Translations under genes and position numbers: made by a program | Assembly: GCA_020064725.1 (NCBI GenBank) | Contig: JAGTWJ010000017.1 | Span: 2,418,001-2,482,000, forward strand | Direction of reading: 5' to 3' | From: Drechslerella dactyloides | Taxonomy: Eukaryota > Ascomycota > Orbiliomycetes > Orbiliales > Orbiliaceae | Length of the DNA stretch: 64,000 nt | Shown: one piece after another, positions 1 to 12,880 of the stretch | Layout: each line of letters starts with the position of its first letter | How positions within the stretch are numbered: position 1 is the stretch's first letter | The notes under the pieces: model-generated | Told to the model about the DNA's origin: nothing | Databases searched by the model: none | The model's input: the letters and a program-made list of their open reading frames with translations, nothing else

Positions 1-730
1 TACGACCGTTTCTTTTCCTTCCATGTATAAAATTATTCCTTTTTACATCTCTATCGGTCCATCTCTCTGTCCACCCCCAAAAGCCGAATCGCCTTCGACA
101 CACAACCTCCGAAACAGCCGCACCGTACCGTACCTAATCCTTCGCCTGGAATTCGCGCCACTTCGTCAATATCGGAATCGGACCAGGCCAACCCCCTCCG
201 CCGAACCGCGTTTTCTCCCACGCCAGCCACTCCACCCAGTTACGGTCGTGTCACCTCCGGCAATTTCCTAATGTTTTCTTGAAAACCAAAGCATTGACGT
301 TCGATATAACAATAAATGTTCCCGACGCTCTCCCTTTGTTTTCCCTTTTCCCGGCTCCCTCTCCGTCAGTTTGTCAAAGAAAACGAGATACGTTGCAGGC
401 GCCGAAACCAAAAAGATAAACCCGGCGGATGACAAAATACAACATTTCTTTACATTCTTTCCACATCTACACAGCTACTTCTTTATTAATATCTCACGAC
501 TGCTTTTCGTGGCGTCATCTTTCTCTCCGCAGCTGTGTGTCCGTCCGTCCGTCTTGCCGTTGTCCCTTATTCCCCCTTTGCCTGGGTGTTGTCTTTGCGG
601 GTGTACTAGCTTTTTCTTTTTCTTGTGCAGTTAACTGTATTTTCGCCTGCTGCCTGTTCCGTTCCCTCCGTTCATTATCGAGTTTTGTTGATTTGCAGAT
701 AGGTTGAAATCTTGAACCAAAAATATTCAA
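1..730. other. Pyrimidine-rich stretch without a recognisable gene
   Basis: The first 0.7 kb is rich in C and T on the + strand and resembles the promoter, leader or trailer DNA around the genes further right. I found no reading frame with conserved motifs and no exons that join. It may be the flank of a gene beyond the left edge, but the sequence does not show which strand. Confidence 0.3.
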
Positions 731-3700
731 AGAATAGAAGTAGCATCACTCAGTCAAACGTTTCGGTCATATTGACCTCCACACGATTCTTAAGCAGGTG
801 GTGCAATTCTCAACATTGAAATACGGTGTTTTGGCCGCACGCGCGCGCACGTGTACTAGTATATCCAACAGCGACGTCTGACGTCTGATACCCTGACCTG
901 TATAGGTGCTAGCTTTCCTTTTGGTCTATCCAAGATCAACGTGTAGAAGATCATTTAAATATATGAGATGATTGAGTATGCATGGATGAGTGATCGGTTC
1001 GATTGTAGATTGATATCGTGCTTGCATGCGGAATACAAGACTACAGACATGTCGACATACGTCCTAGAGTTTGCGGCTCTAGCTCTGTGTAAAATACAAC
1101 AGTAGGCACCAACCACGACTTGACGCCACACGTATACTTGCACGCACCTAGGCGGGATATCGAAGCAAGAAGCATACAAAAATTGCGGACGCGTGATTGC
1201 AATACCAACTCAAACTACGTGTCATTGTATGTTGGGGAATTTCCACAAAATTGTCAACCGTACGTGCCAGTGTGCCACCACAATCAACCCGATTTCCAGG
1301 GGAGTTTAGTCCGGACGACCCGCATCATGATGCTACCATATATACGGCACTTTGTTATCCCCACGCGTTATCCTCGTGCGTCGGAATCCGCAGAACTATC
1401 CCCCTGAGATTTTTGTTGATGGCATGCACCCAAGCTGGGCCAGTCCAGATACAAAACCAGGAGAACTTAATTACTGATATATCGTAACTTATTTAATATC
1501 GTTTCCGCCAGCATACATTCGTCCTAGGTCTGCGAAGGATACAACCATCGATTCGACCAGTATTATCGACATGCTGGCCATTCCGCAATTTCTAGAACTT
1601 TTAGGGATCAATCTCCACGGCATACGAGTCACAGTGGAGTAAATTTCGTTAAATACTCCGGTGGATGATTTTAATATCCGGTTTGTTCCTAAACCAACCG
1701 GGCTACCAAGCCCTAGCCCAGCGAAGGTTGTATTCTTTTCAGCGTCATCCAAATTTTCGAATAGCATATCATGGCATCGAATGTTACTGGACTGACAGCG
1801 CCATGACACAGATTTGGATCGCCGGAACCAAGCTAACTGCAAGACGATACGATTCGTGCTGATAAAAGATGAACTCGAGTTTTGAAACTTTAAGGTACGG
1901 CAATCTGATTGACGAGCCTAGGTCGAGTGATAGATCCCCATTGGCGGTTAATTTGGAGGATGCTTTCTAAATTCTTTTGCTGACAATCCTGACACGAGCG
2001 CTCACGTATTCTTTGCATTGGAAGGATTTCTTAGCAAGGATGCTATTCAGATCATATATGCATAGAAGAAAGAGCTGACAATTAAACTTTGTCGACCCCA
2101 AGCACCGTATATAACATAACTGCTTTCTATTGTATGTCGAATGTTTGATAATATCGTTGACACAATCTAGAATATCCAATATCGCCCCTGACTGCTCAAA
2201 TGGTCTTACAGTTATCAGTTGGAACGAACAGACTATGTGGGATGACATCCTCTTTACAGCTCATAAGGTTTCTACTGACGTGCCCGAGTTTCGACACGAT
2301 ACCACTCGTAGTTCTCATGATAGCAATAAAATAATGACAGGTTTCGATCGATTTGTCGTTTACCTGATAGCACGCGTATAAGAAACAGGTACCGCAACGC
2401 CTGTCGCGATATCACCTGCAAGCCTACAACATCCTGGTCGGTGAACCAGACTTTCCAATGTTCACGTGCACGAACACCTTATCCTAATGGACATTAGTAC
2501 AGTACGTACGTGTGTAGTGACATATGTGCTTTTCGATCCATTTTTCATATCTTACTAAGTGCTATACCGACCTGAGGTAGAGCAATTTGGTATATTCTCT
2601 ACATAACAATCGGCAAGCGGCTAAGATACATAATTGTACTGACCGCCAGGTTGCCAATCATATGATGAACCTAGGTCGCAATCATTGACAAGGCTTCGTG
2701 GGTATTGAAGTTGCGCAAAGCGGGGAGCTCGAAGATCCCAAAGACAGTATGTCAATCACAAAGAAGTGATTGCCTGTTTTTTTTCTAATACGAAGCTCCC
2801 GGCCGGGTTCCGCCGGGAGGTGCCAAATCTCCAAGCAATACTCATCCGTGGATTACATTGATAAAACATTTCGCCCACATGTTTAAGGCAAGTATTCTTT
2901 TCGTCGACCAAGATACACAGCCGGCTATTGTCGGCTCTACTCTAGAGTGAAACCCCTATATATACGCCGATGTACGAAGCAATCATCTATGTATTTGGAC
3001 GCCGCTGCGCTGAGGATGTTTCGAATGACGTAGCAATATTGGATTCCGCCACTGGGCGCTGAAGCTCATACATTTGACAGGAAGGATTTGACAGGAAGGA
3101 GCTTGTCTTCGGACCGCATTTCCAACCTATGGTCGAAATAGGGTACGGAAGTGCACGTGGATATCTATGACTCTTGAGATCTAATCGAATCTCGATCAAG
3201 AGCTCGATCGGGCTCTCCGAAGTAGGCGCCAGAATGCCAAAGGTCTCACTTAAGCTTAAACATTATCAATCTCAGGTATCAGGATCCGACGCCTCAGTCG
3301 GGTACGTCTACCGGCGCGACGTCATATGTGGAAAGGCTGCATGCATGTATTGTCATATCGCCACCTAATATATAATGTTCTATACTATTCAATTCTGGGC
3401 ACCGATGTTGCAGGTATGAATCGCGCGCATCGCTGTCGGATTCTTTCGAAACGGGAATAGGGCTGATGAATTGGCAGTCTGGTTTACGAGACAACTGATG
3501 AATGCAGCATGACAGAGGGTCTTCTACGCATGTGAGCTGTATCATATCAAGTCACAGTTAGCTAGCTCCGCCTGCATGCCATGCCATGTGGCCAGCACAA
3601 GCTTTTAGAAAGCTTAACGCTTTGTTTCCATGTTTCATGATGCGTCGAGCAGGCGCATTAGACCGTCAATGCGGCAGCCGGCCGAGTTTTCGGAGCTGGT

Positions 3701-6700
3701 AGCGCAGCGTATATGCAATGGACGCTAGATCCCCATCAGTGTGCGTCAAATCGCATGCGCAGGTTTCAGAAAACAATGCCTTGACGCACGAACGTTTAAC
3801 GCTGCACGTCACGGGATCGAATGGCCGTTCAACATTTTGTATAGTTTAGCACGGCCACATATATGCACTGTCTACATACACCGCCCGTCATGTCATCTTG
3901 AAACGTACGCCTCGGCTGGCCCTACCAAGGGCGGTAATCCTGTCTCTCCGGACACACACAACAATGCCAGATACCAAGAGCCAGCATCCGAATATCCGCC
4001 AATTGCGGATCTCGATTACATCAGTGGATCCGTGGAACCCTTAATCGAGACTGGAACAGGCCAATGACGCCGCCTCCACACGGCTATATTCCCCGTTGTA
4101 TGCACCCTCTGTTTTCACATCCCCCACAGTGCCGCAGGATAGTGGGTGTGCGTCTTTGACACGACACCTCTTCCACGCCAACGTCTGGAAGCAATGCATC
4201 CACCAATCAATGCGGCAGGCCCTAGGGCTTCCAAACTTGTGTAGCGCATGCAATAGTACCATCACGCTATAGCTGTTGGCCTCGTCTACGTTGCATCGGG
4301 CCACGGGGCCGCTGTGGACGAAGGTACCGGGTTTTCGAATTTCGACCTTACGCGACCGGCCTGGGATACCAACCAGTGCGAATCGATGACTAAGCTTGGT
4401 ATTCGAGACTAGGCTAGCTTAGCTTCAGGCGAGTCGTGGCGTAGGGCTGAGGGATGGAATATGGATTCTCCGTTTACTCGTATCGAGGTGGGAAAGCGAG
4501 GCGGCGGGTGGGCTGGCTAGGGTGCATGTGTGATCTGCAGAGATCTAGATCCGTTGCGCGGTAGGAGTTATACGGATACACGATATATAATACCAAACCC
4601 ACTTCATGGCCGGCACTATCTTGATTTATACAAACACAGCTGTTATTTTAACGCAGGGTAGATCATTGAGCTGCATTGTGCCGGAAAGAGCAATGCATGT
4701 TGGTGTGCGGAGGATTGTCGGTCTCCATAGACTCGATCTCCTGTAGATCGATAGATATATACTATACACAGCTAGATACATGTAGTCTCCTATGATGTTT
4801 ACAATGCTGTGTGATATCAGAAAACTTCAAAGATGTAAGGATGTGCGGCAACCCTCCATGGCAGCACAGCACTGTAGCACAAAGTAATCAAGCTTTCCTG
4901 TGCCGTTCAGAATTCAAAGCCGAAATTCTACCCGAGATGCTCGAATTGAATCTAGCCCCTGCTCTTTATACCGTATACCAACTCGCCCGGCTGGTCTCCC
5001 AAAAACTACTATCACATCTTCCAGCTCCGCGGCGCGTTATCACAACTTAGGAATGTTAATCGTCAAGGGGAGCCAGAGAATGTGTGTTGCACAGGCATGC
5101 GTGCATGTTGTAATTTGCTACTGTGCGGCCAGCGCCTCACCATGGTCCCTTGCTTGCGGGCCTGGGTACTGTACATGTACCCACGCAACTAATCCCCGTT
5201 TGTTCAGGTACCTGTGTGTATACAGTTCCTATCACATACTCCTTTTACGCCCTAAGTAAGTATATACTCGATCAACATATGTGCTACGTGCGAGGTGGGC
5301 GGCACTGGAACCCCTGCTCTGTCGCCGGATCCGGCCATTTTTCTCGGGGTTCCTGGTCCAACTTGGAATCGTCATTGCGTTCCTCTGTGTCTATCTTTGA
5401 AACGTGGGATGGGCCTAATTGACTAGGAGGAAACCCTTGCAGACGGGATATATCCTCAGGCCTTGACCGGCTGGACCCTTTACAATATTACACTAGAGTA
5501 TCCTCTCGATATTCGCCGTCGCCGGCACGGCTGGAGACCTTGCGGCGGTCGGACGAAAGCCTCCAGCCTGTCTAGTTGCTCGAAGGAAGCAGGTAACTTG
5601 TAGATATGGATATTTGATAGATGTTTATGGCTAAGGCCGACATTCCGTCCGGCCAACATTGTCTGCCGTGTCCAGCATTCCACAAAGACTCGGGACCACA
5701 TATCGTGACTCCTCCTGAAACGGTTTAGCGAAGTCGAGAAATTCTCAAATTCCACCTGCCGGATCTACAAGTCCCCAGACGTATACGGCCAGCCTTTCAT
5801 CATTTTGTTATTTTTTTTCTGTCCCCGCTGGAGAGTCGACAAAGACAAGCCTCTGCGGGATAGCTATACGTATATACTAGCCGCTTGGCTGACATGGGCA
5901 ACATGCATCGGAATGCAGACCGTGGTTCTTCCGCGTGCCGCTTCGACGAAAATTTGAAGTGACGAAGCGAGGGAGGGAGGGTCAAAGGAGGGATTGGATC
6001 AAAAGTTCGGATTTGAAAAGGAATGTCGGTACGTACTGTCTACTATCTATGGACGCTGACACGGCAGCATCGTATGTATAGATACTAGATTGATATTTTG
6101 CTTGCACTCCGCTCCAGGCTAGCCCCACCGACGGTTTCTTAGCCCAGCTTGCTGTGCAGCTGTGGAGGTGCATGCCTATTTTTGATTTTGGGGGATGTCG
6201 CAGTTGGCGCCACGTTAAATTACTCCTTCTGAACAAGCTCTCTCCCTTGTGTCGCTGTCGTCTATAGTGGCCGTACGTACGTCGTTCCGTGTCGTCGACG
6301 GCGCTAGTGACAGGTCACTCTGGGTCGAGCTCTCTGCGATTCCCTTTTCTGGTCTGTGCGCCACTGGAGTTCTCGTTGTAGCTAGTGGGGCGGAGCGGAG
6401 ACAGTTTGGCATACAGATTGACAGGTTGATAGATCGATGGATGGGTTCCTATACCAAGGCGATTTGATTCTCTATGATCTTTGGTGACCAGAACTTCCGC
6501 GATCAGATTGATGTCAAGGTGTAACTTTAGGGTGTCGAATGGAATGTTATGGAATGTAATATCATCATCATGCGTTGGTGTTATCCAATGAACCGAGCCT
6601 GATAATCCCAACTTTTTTCCACAACCTCAAAACAAGTTTCTCTACCTAATTAAGTTACGGAAATCACTGCCCTCGTCGCGTTCTGAGGTACATGTACATT

Positions 6701-9700
6701 CCGATATGCGACTTTCTCTCTTGCCTCTTCGAGTGGGGAAAGGGCACCACAACCCCAATGGCCGCCCACCTCACCGTCAGCCGTCCGTCTAATTTCGGCT
6801 TCGAGGTTTTATCCGCAAGAAGGTGTCATGATCACGTACGTATAGGTAAAGCTTGGCCTGCGCCTGGTTCACCGGCCGGCCGGCCGGCTGGGAGGCCGAT
6901 GCATCGATTCAATGCCTCCACAGCCCAGATAGTTAGGCCCTCCCGACGCAATGTCGTATTATACCTTTGCATTGCACGGTAAGATCTTATCAAGTCAGCG
7001 AAGTTTGGGAGGACCCTTGGTCGTTTGCGCGCTTCCCTGTAGATACCTATATCGTACTTGTTTGTATCTGTAAATTTTTCGCAGGGCATGCATCTCATAT
7101 CATGCAAAGAAGGCAAAGAAGGCTAGCCAGCAAGCAAGGCTCGAAAGAAAAACAAAGACCCATCGCTACATGCAATGCATCGAGAGGATCAAAAAAAAAT
7201 GTTCCAAGACAGACAGGTGAAAAATTTCGTCCATGTGACCAATCGCAACCAACATGAGGAATTTAGAAACTGGGCGCCGCGCATACACATGTCACCGACA
7301 CACTTGCTGCCTTTTCTCAAGCTTCCTTCCTTTCGGCTTGTTCTTCTTCTTTTTCGTTCTTTGTCGACATCGACGTAGACGGTCCGAGGCCGAGGCGGTA
7401 CTCTTGAACTCCGGCTAACTAGCTTAGCTTGCGCTCTAGCTCAGGACCCGGCAGCGAGGCAGAAAGCCAACGGCCGTCCGGTTTAAGCATGAGAGCTCGA
7501 GAGAGCTCACAGAATCATCGAAACCTAACGTTCGCCACTACGCTAAATGTCTTGTCAGTCTGGAAATCTGGCCGGGAGACCCTTGCGGCTGCGGACCTGT
7601 GCGAAAAATACTTTAAATACCAGACTGGAAAAGAAAAGCAAAGAAAGGAAGAACGAAAAACCCTCGTTTATGCAAGTACCGCGAGCTGGACGCTGGTACA
7701 TACATGGAAATCCATCCACCAAAGAAACTGAAGAGGAAGCCACCTCGGGAATGCGGTATGCAGATGCGAACCACGCAGCCTGGCAATAGCCCCATTGGCT
7801 GCGTTCCAACGTCATATCGAGAGATCTGAGAAACAATGAACAGGCATAGCTCTGTGCCCGAAGAATACGGACAGATCGTTACAAATATCATCTCGATGAG
7901 GCCTTTTTGAACTTCCTTCTCCTCGTTTTGCTTTAAATTTGGAATCAGCGAGTCAGCCAGCACTGCAGCTAGCTCACCTTGAACCGGGACCGGGGCCGTG
8001 GGGCCAGCCCCGCGAGATGCTCTTCGCTCTTGTTAATCGATAGCATACCATGCCCATGAATGTAGCTATGTTAAGCAGCAGGACCGCTGGTAGACTGGCG
8101 GACGAGCTGCCCCGCCTTAAAACTCGAAAGCTCAAGCTTCCCGTCGCCGACGGTGGGCCGAGCGTCGACTTGAGCTAGCGAGCTGGAAGACGAGACGAGC
8201 TCGATACCAAGCCTCGCAAACCTCTGTTGATCGGACAGGGCAGCAGAAAGCATGTAACGTATATTTTCCCTGCATCCGAGCGAAATCGCGACTATCACAG
8301 CCGCTCGATTGACTTTGTTTAGCTAAAATGAATAAGCATCCCGTAGCGGGCTGGAGCTATAGTTCGCTGCCAACTTTTTTTCAGGCTCCGGAATGCGAAA
8401 GAGCTCGAAGCTCGGATCCGGATGTCACGCCGTGAGCTGCACCGCACCTCGCCTCGATTCGCGCCTTGGTGAAACGTGTAAGACAACTCTGGGCAGGATG
8501 ACATCAACGGCCGCGCGAGCCACCGGGCACAGCTCAGGTTTGCTGCCAACTGTTTCCGGGGTATAAATTCTTGCCGCAGGTCACCTGGGCGCATTCTCGG
8601 GGTTATCGCGACACTAGTCGGGCAATCTCGCGACGAGTTCTTGATGACAAGAGCACCAAACAAAAGTCTCTCCGATAGCAAAATGAATGTCGACGTTATG
8701 CGATGCAATGGGCAGGCATTGCACGGTCAGGCTGAACCCGCCAGTATCAAAAGGCAGGTCTTGTCTGGACCCGCTGCATGTGATCAAAGCGTTTGCTGTA
8801 TCGGATTGAAAATCCTTCTGCCAGCTTGAACAATGAGAATGCCTGGTTTTTTTTTTCTTCTTCCAAAAAAAAATTAAAGCTTTTCTTCATCGCATGCACT
8901 GCGTTTTCGCATTCAGAAGGCGTGGTGGGATGGGGTCGGTTCGTAAGTCCTGCAGTTTGGTACGCTTACCGTATCCTTCTGCTCTTGCATGCATGAGAGT
9001 CTGGCCGCTGGAGCTAGCTGCCCACAGTGCATCGCACTCATAAATCAAAAATTCTCCCAGAAGACAAGCGATAATGTGATCTGGTAATATGCTGATATGA
9101 TATAGCATAGAATGTAGGCATGCAAGGAATGTGGACTTGAAGGCAAAGACCCACCTCGAGATACTTTTGAAGCGATTCCACGCCGCTGCCACGCCGCGCG
9201 AACCGTCTATGGAAATATAATCGACCGTTCGACCCCCAAACAGGGGCATCCGGATAACCGCCAGTGCCCGCTGTGCATTTCTCAACAATGCTAGCTAGAT
9301 TGCAAGCTCTAGCTCAAAGCTCGGTTTGAAGCTAAGCTCCAGGCTTGCGAATGAATGGCTGTCTATGCAGATTTGCCATTGTGTAATATTACATGCGTCG
9401 CTGCCTGCGAGATTGCCTCAAACGGGCAGCATTGATTCGCGGAATTCGCTCAGCTGGCGGCAATTAATACCTGGTATGCGTGCCCGATGGGAGAATGCAA
9501 TGCATCCACCACGCCCGTTCAGCCTCGTAGACACATGATTTGGGCAGGGAAGCAAGCCTGCAAGTATATGCAGTATGAGTCCCAGCTTTGCAGCTCTGCG
9601 GGAGAATCGAAAATGGGGTGCAGCCGGTCGAAACGGGGCTCGCGTTCATCCTTTCGCTTTTCAAACTCGTGTCCCGACCCGGGCCCCGGCTGTCGACTTT

Positions 9701-12700
9701 TGACACCTTGTCAATGAGCTTGCAGCTCGCCAGCCCCCGATTGCGAACTGGCAGTGATTGTCGACACAATGCGTCGATGAATTCCCCGCACGGCGGCGGG
9801 CGACCAATGTGCAGATCAGCTGGGCGTTGGCTGGCAGAGGGCTTATAAGTTTCACCTCGCACTTAGGAGTTTGGATCCCCAGGTGGTGATCAGACCACCT
9901 CTGAGCTGTTCTCAGTTGTTCTTTGCAGGCACTTTGCGAAACATGATTTCGCCGCGGAAAACTTTTGCCATTCACAGAGGGGTAACTTATGATATCGCAC
10001 ATCTTGCAAAAAGGTACGTCGTGTGTATACGCGAGCGGTCCTCGGCAATTGTTATAGTCATAGGAATCCGGCTCATATGTAGCGTGGGATTGGGTTTGGA
10101 AAAAAATTAAGTGATGGAAGGCGGCTAGAAGAGGAATAGCCCGATGGCCGGAAGATGGGATGAGACAACCAAGCAGATAAGGATTCCCCGAGAGCTTTCT
10201 CAGGGAACAAAATCAGTGGAGCTCTTCACTTTTGACTTGTCGGCCTTCTCCACATGGCAGAAGAGTTGGACCAGGATGCTTTAACTTTCCTGCTTCTTGC
10301 GAACGCTGGTGGGTGGCAGAGAAGGTGGGGACGAGCCAGGAGCGTCTCCGATTCGCGTCAGATGCTCGAAGAGAGATAGAAAATAGCCTTGTCCTCGTTC
10401 CCATTTCCCGCCGCCATTAAGCTTCGTTCCGCATTGCCTGTGGAATGCGAGCTGATAGCTGGGTAGAGTTGAGCATGATCGCGGAATGAGTAATCGAGCA
10501 AGATGCACGGTAATGAGACAGCGCGAATTTCTAGCGCGTAGACGAAGCTGGGTTGGGGTAGAAGCACGAGCGTCGATTGTGCCATGCTGCAAGATACTCG
10601 TACAGGATGCGTTCGCTCGATTTCCCGCCGATGCTTGTTAATGATCTCGTGAGGTCGCTGTTTCTGGCGATTTCGATTTCATCCAGTGGCGTGGTACTTG
10701 GATAAACGGTAGGGTACAAACGAAGCTTGCAAGACGTGGTGGGGCTGGAATGCAGCTGCGGTGTGAGCGCTGACCAATGTCCAAGGCTTGCCAGGCCTCG
10801 CTCGGGCCATGCGAGGTATCACAATTGAGTATAATTTGGTGGTCCCGTAACATACTCTATTCGAAACGTACACATTCCGTGGGGAAGATTTCAATCGAGA
10901 GCAACAACGGCTCGAGAACTGGACTCCGCGAAAGCTTAAGGTGCACGGAGTATTCGTCCCTGAAGAACTTAGAGAGTATTCAAGTGAGGGGTTGTGCTTG
11001 TACGTAGATGGTCCTTATCGTGAGCTACACGCACACAGGGCTAAGGCAGGTACATCTATATCACTTTGGGGTGAGACTAAGTGTTGGTGCTAGCCCATGC
11101 ATTGAGATATCATGAGGGCAATTGTACTGAAAAACCGGTGCTTGCTAATTGCAGACCTAGACGGGACCCGCGCACCTCGCACCTCCCTGCTTGTACTCGG
11201 TAACCACCCTGAACTCCTACCGAGGCTAGTGTGTGGGCGTAATTGGAAGGAGGGACAGCTGTCGGTTTCCCCCAATCAAGTCGTGGAGTCAAGACTATCT
11301 TACGAAATGTTCGGACGCAATTTGGTGCTAGTGCTAAATTTCCCCCCGCGACTACAATACCAGTCATGTCGGCGCGTTTTGCTTCCGATATAATTGACTT
11401 CGAGATACATGTACCTACTGAAGTGTATAGATGATTACTTTAACTTACTTAAGCTTAAGTATATAGTCAAGATAAAGAAACCTAAGTTGGCAATCGATAG
11501 AGGGCGTCGTCAAAGTAGACATCCAGATTGAGAAGCTGCTGATTCTGCGTGAATGAATGGAGAATGGGGTAATTGATATGGGGTAGCACAAAGCCTGCAA
11601 AGCAACGACGGCGTCCGACGCAGAAGTAAATACTGCTACGTGACGGGCGTGGTTGAGCATGAGTTTCGGAACCCCAGATCCAGTGCAGTGATGATGACTA
11701 AGGTACGATCGAAACTTGTAAGTATGCCGTCCAGTTCGCAAAATAGAAGCAGCAGGAGGCTATGTATCGCCACTCGTCGTCATAATCGAATTCTTGCTGG
11801 CGTGGAGGCCGAAAGGGTGCCGGCTGACTGGCATATCCCTCCGCTAACGTGAACCCATGCCAGGCAATGGCCCACCCAGACACACACCTCGCTCCCTCAC
11901 ACGCCTCGCGCCAAACAAGACATGCCCCTCCACATACCTTATTCGCTCCGCTGCCTTCTCTGGGGCGTCGCTGAGGGCTTCCTCCCGGCACCCCCAAGCT
12001 CGCCCACCCCGGTCACAGATGCATCCTGAGAATCTCAGATGATATAATCGCAACAGATCATCTCCAGCCGACAGAGGAAGAGCGGTGCTCCTTCCTTTTT
12101 GCCGCTTGGTGGACACAATCTTAAAGTCATGTCACCGGGCGAACGCTACGCCATACTCCGCACACGTAGCATGCACACGTCTACCGCCTCCTGCTAGTGC
12201 CCTTCCCGTGTAGGATGTACACCGCCAAGGCATCATTTATATAAGTGTACAGCGGTATCCGGCGCCGGATATCATCTCGAGACAGCCTTCCGGCATCCCG
12301 CCACAAGCCCTGCATTGCAGCGTCAACTGAATTCGAGACGAACACCGGCATCACGGCGAAGAAGAAAACAAAGCGGATTTCGTCTTGGTTATTATATCGC
12401 GGTCGAACTCGGACACCTTTGGGCATGGGCAATTTACCTTAGCTGCGGAAGCGAACCACCTTCCTGTTTATTCGTCGTCGGCACCAATCAGATCCCCAGA
12501 GCTAGCATTATCAGCTAGCCCTTTGGAATCTTATTACCCGTATACACGGACAGAAAAAAAAAGCGTCTCGTACATATCACGACAAGCTTTCGGATACTGG
12601 GGAGGGAAATAGCAACAAAAGCACGAACCAGGAAGTACACCAAAGATAGCCCGAGTACCTCCAAGTACACTTCCTGGCGGTGGTGGTCGTCGTTGTGCTG

Positions 12701-12880
12701 CACCCCATCCAATATATCCTGCAGCTTGCTTGCATATTACTCAGGCTGCTAGCAGAATTGCTCAGACGAAAGATTGCACTTTGCATTGCTTCATTCCAGA
12801 TATTTGGCCAGGGCCTTCGATATAGGGCCCCCAATAGGTAATATTTCTCTCCCAGTCTGTTACTTTTGGTCTGTTATTTT
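731..12880. other. Gene-poor region, about 12 kb
   Basis: All six frames hold only short ORFs (up to about 133 codons) without family motifs or exon-like structure. The DNA is of intermediate G+C and full of short palindromic words such as CTAG, CATG, GATC and GTAC. Small local repeats occur, for example two copies of TTGACAGGAAGGA near 3,074-3,100. I see no tRNA, rRNA or transposon that I can support. It could be old decayed repeat DNA or contain unrecognised non-coding transcripts. Confidence 0.5.

Noticed and set aside
3878..3889. ACACCGCCCGTC, resembling the 3' end of small-subunit rRNA
   Set aside because: Only 12 bases match and the flanks do not continue the rRNA sequence or its helices.
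731..12880. Possible CRISPR array, prokaryotic operon or phage
   Set aside because: No regularly spaced repeats exist, and the spliceosomal introns in all supported genes show the DNA is eukaryotic.
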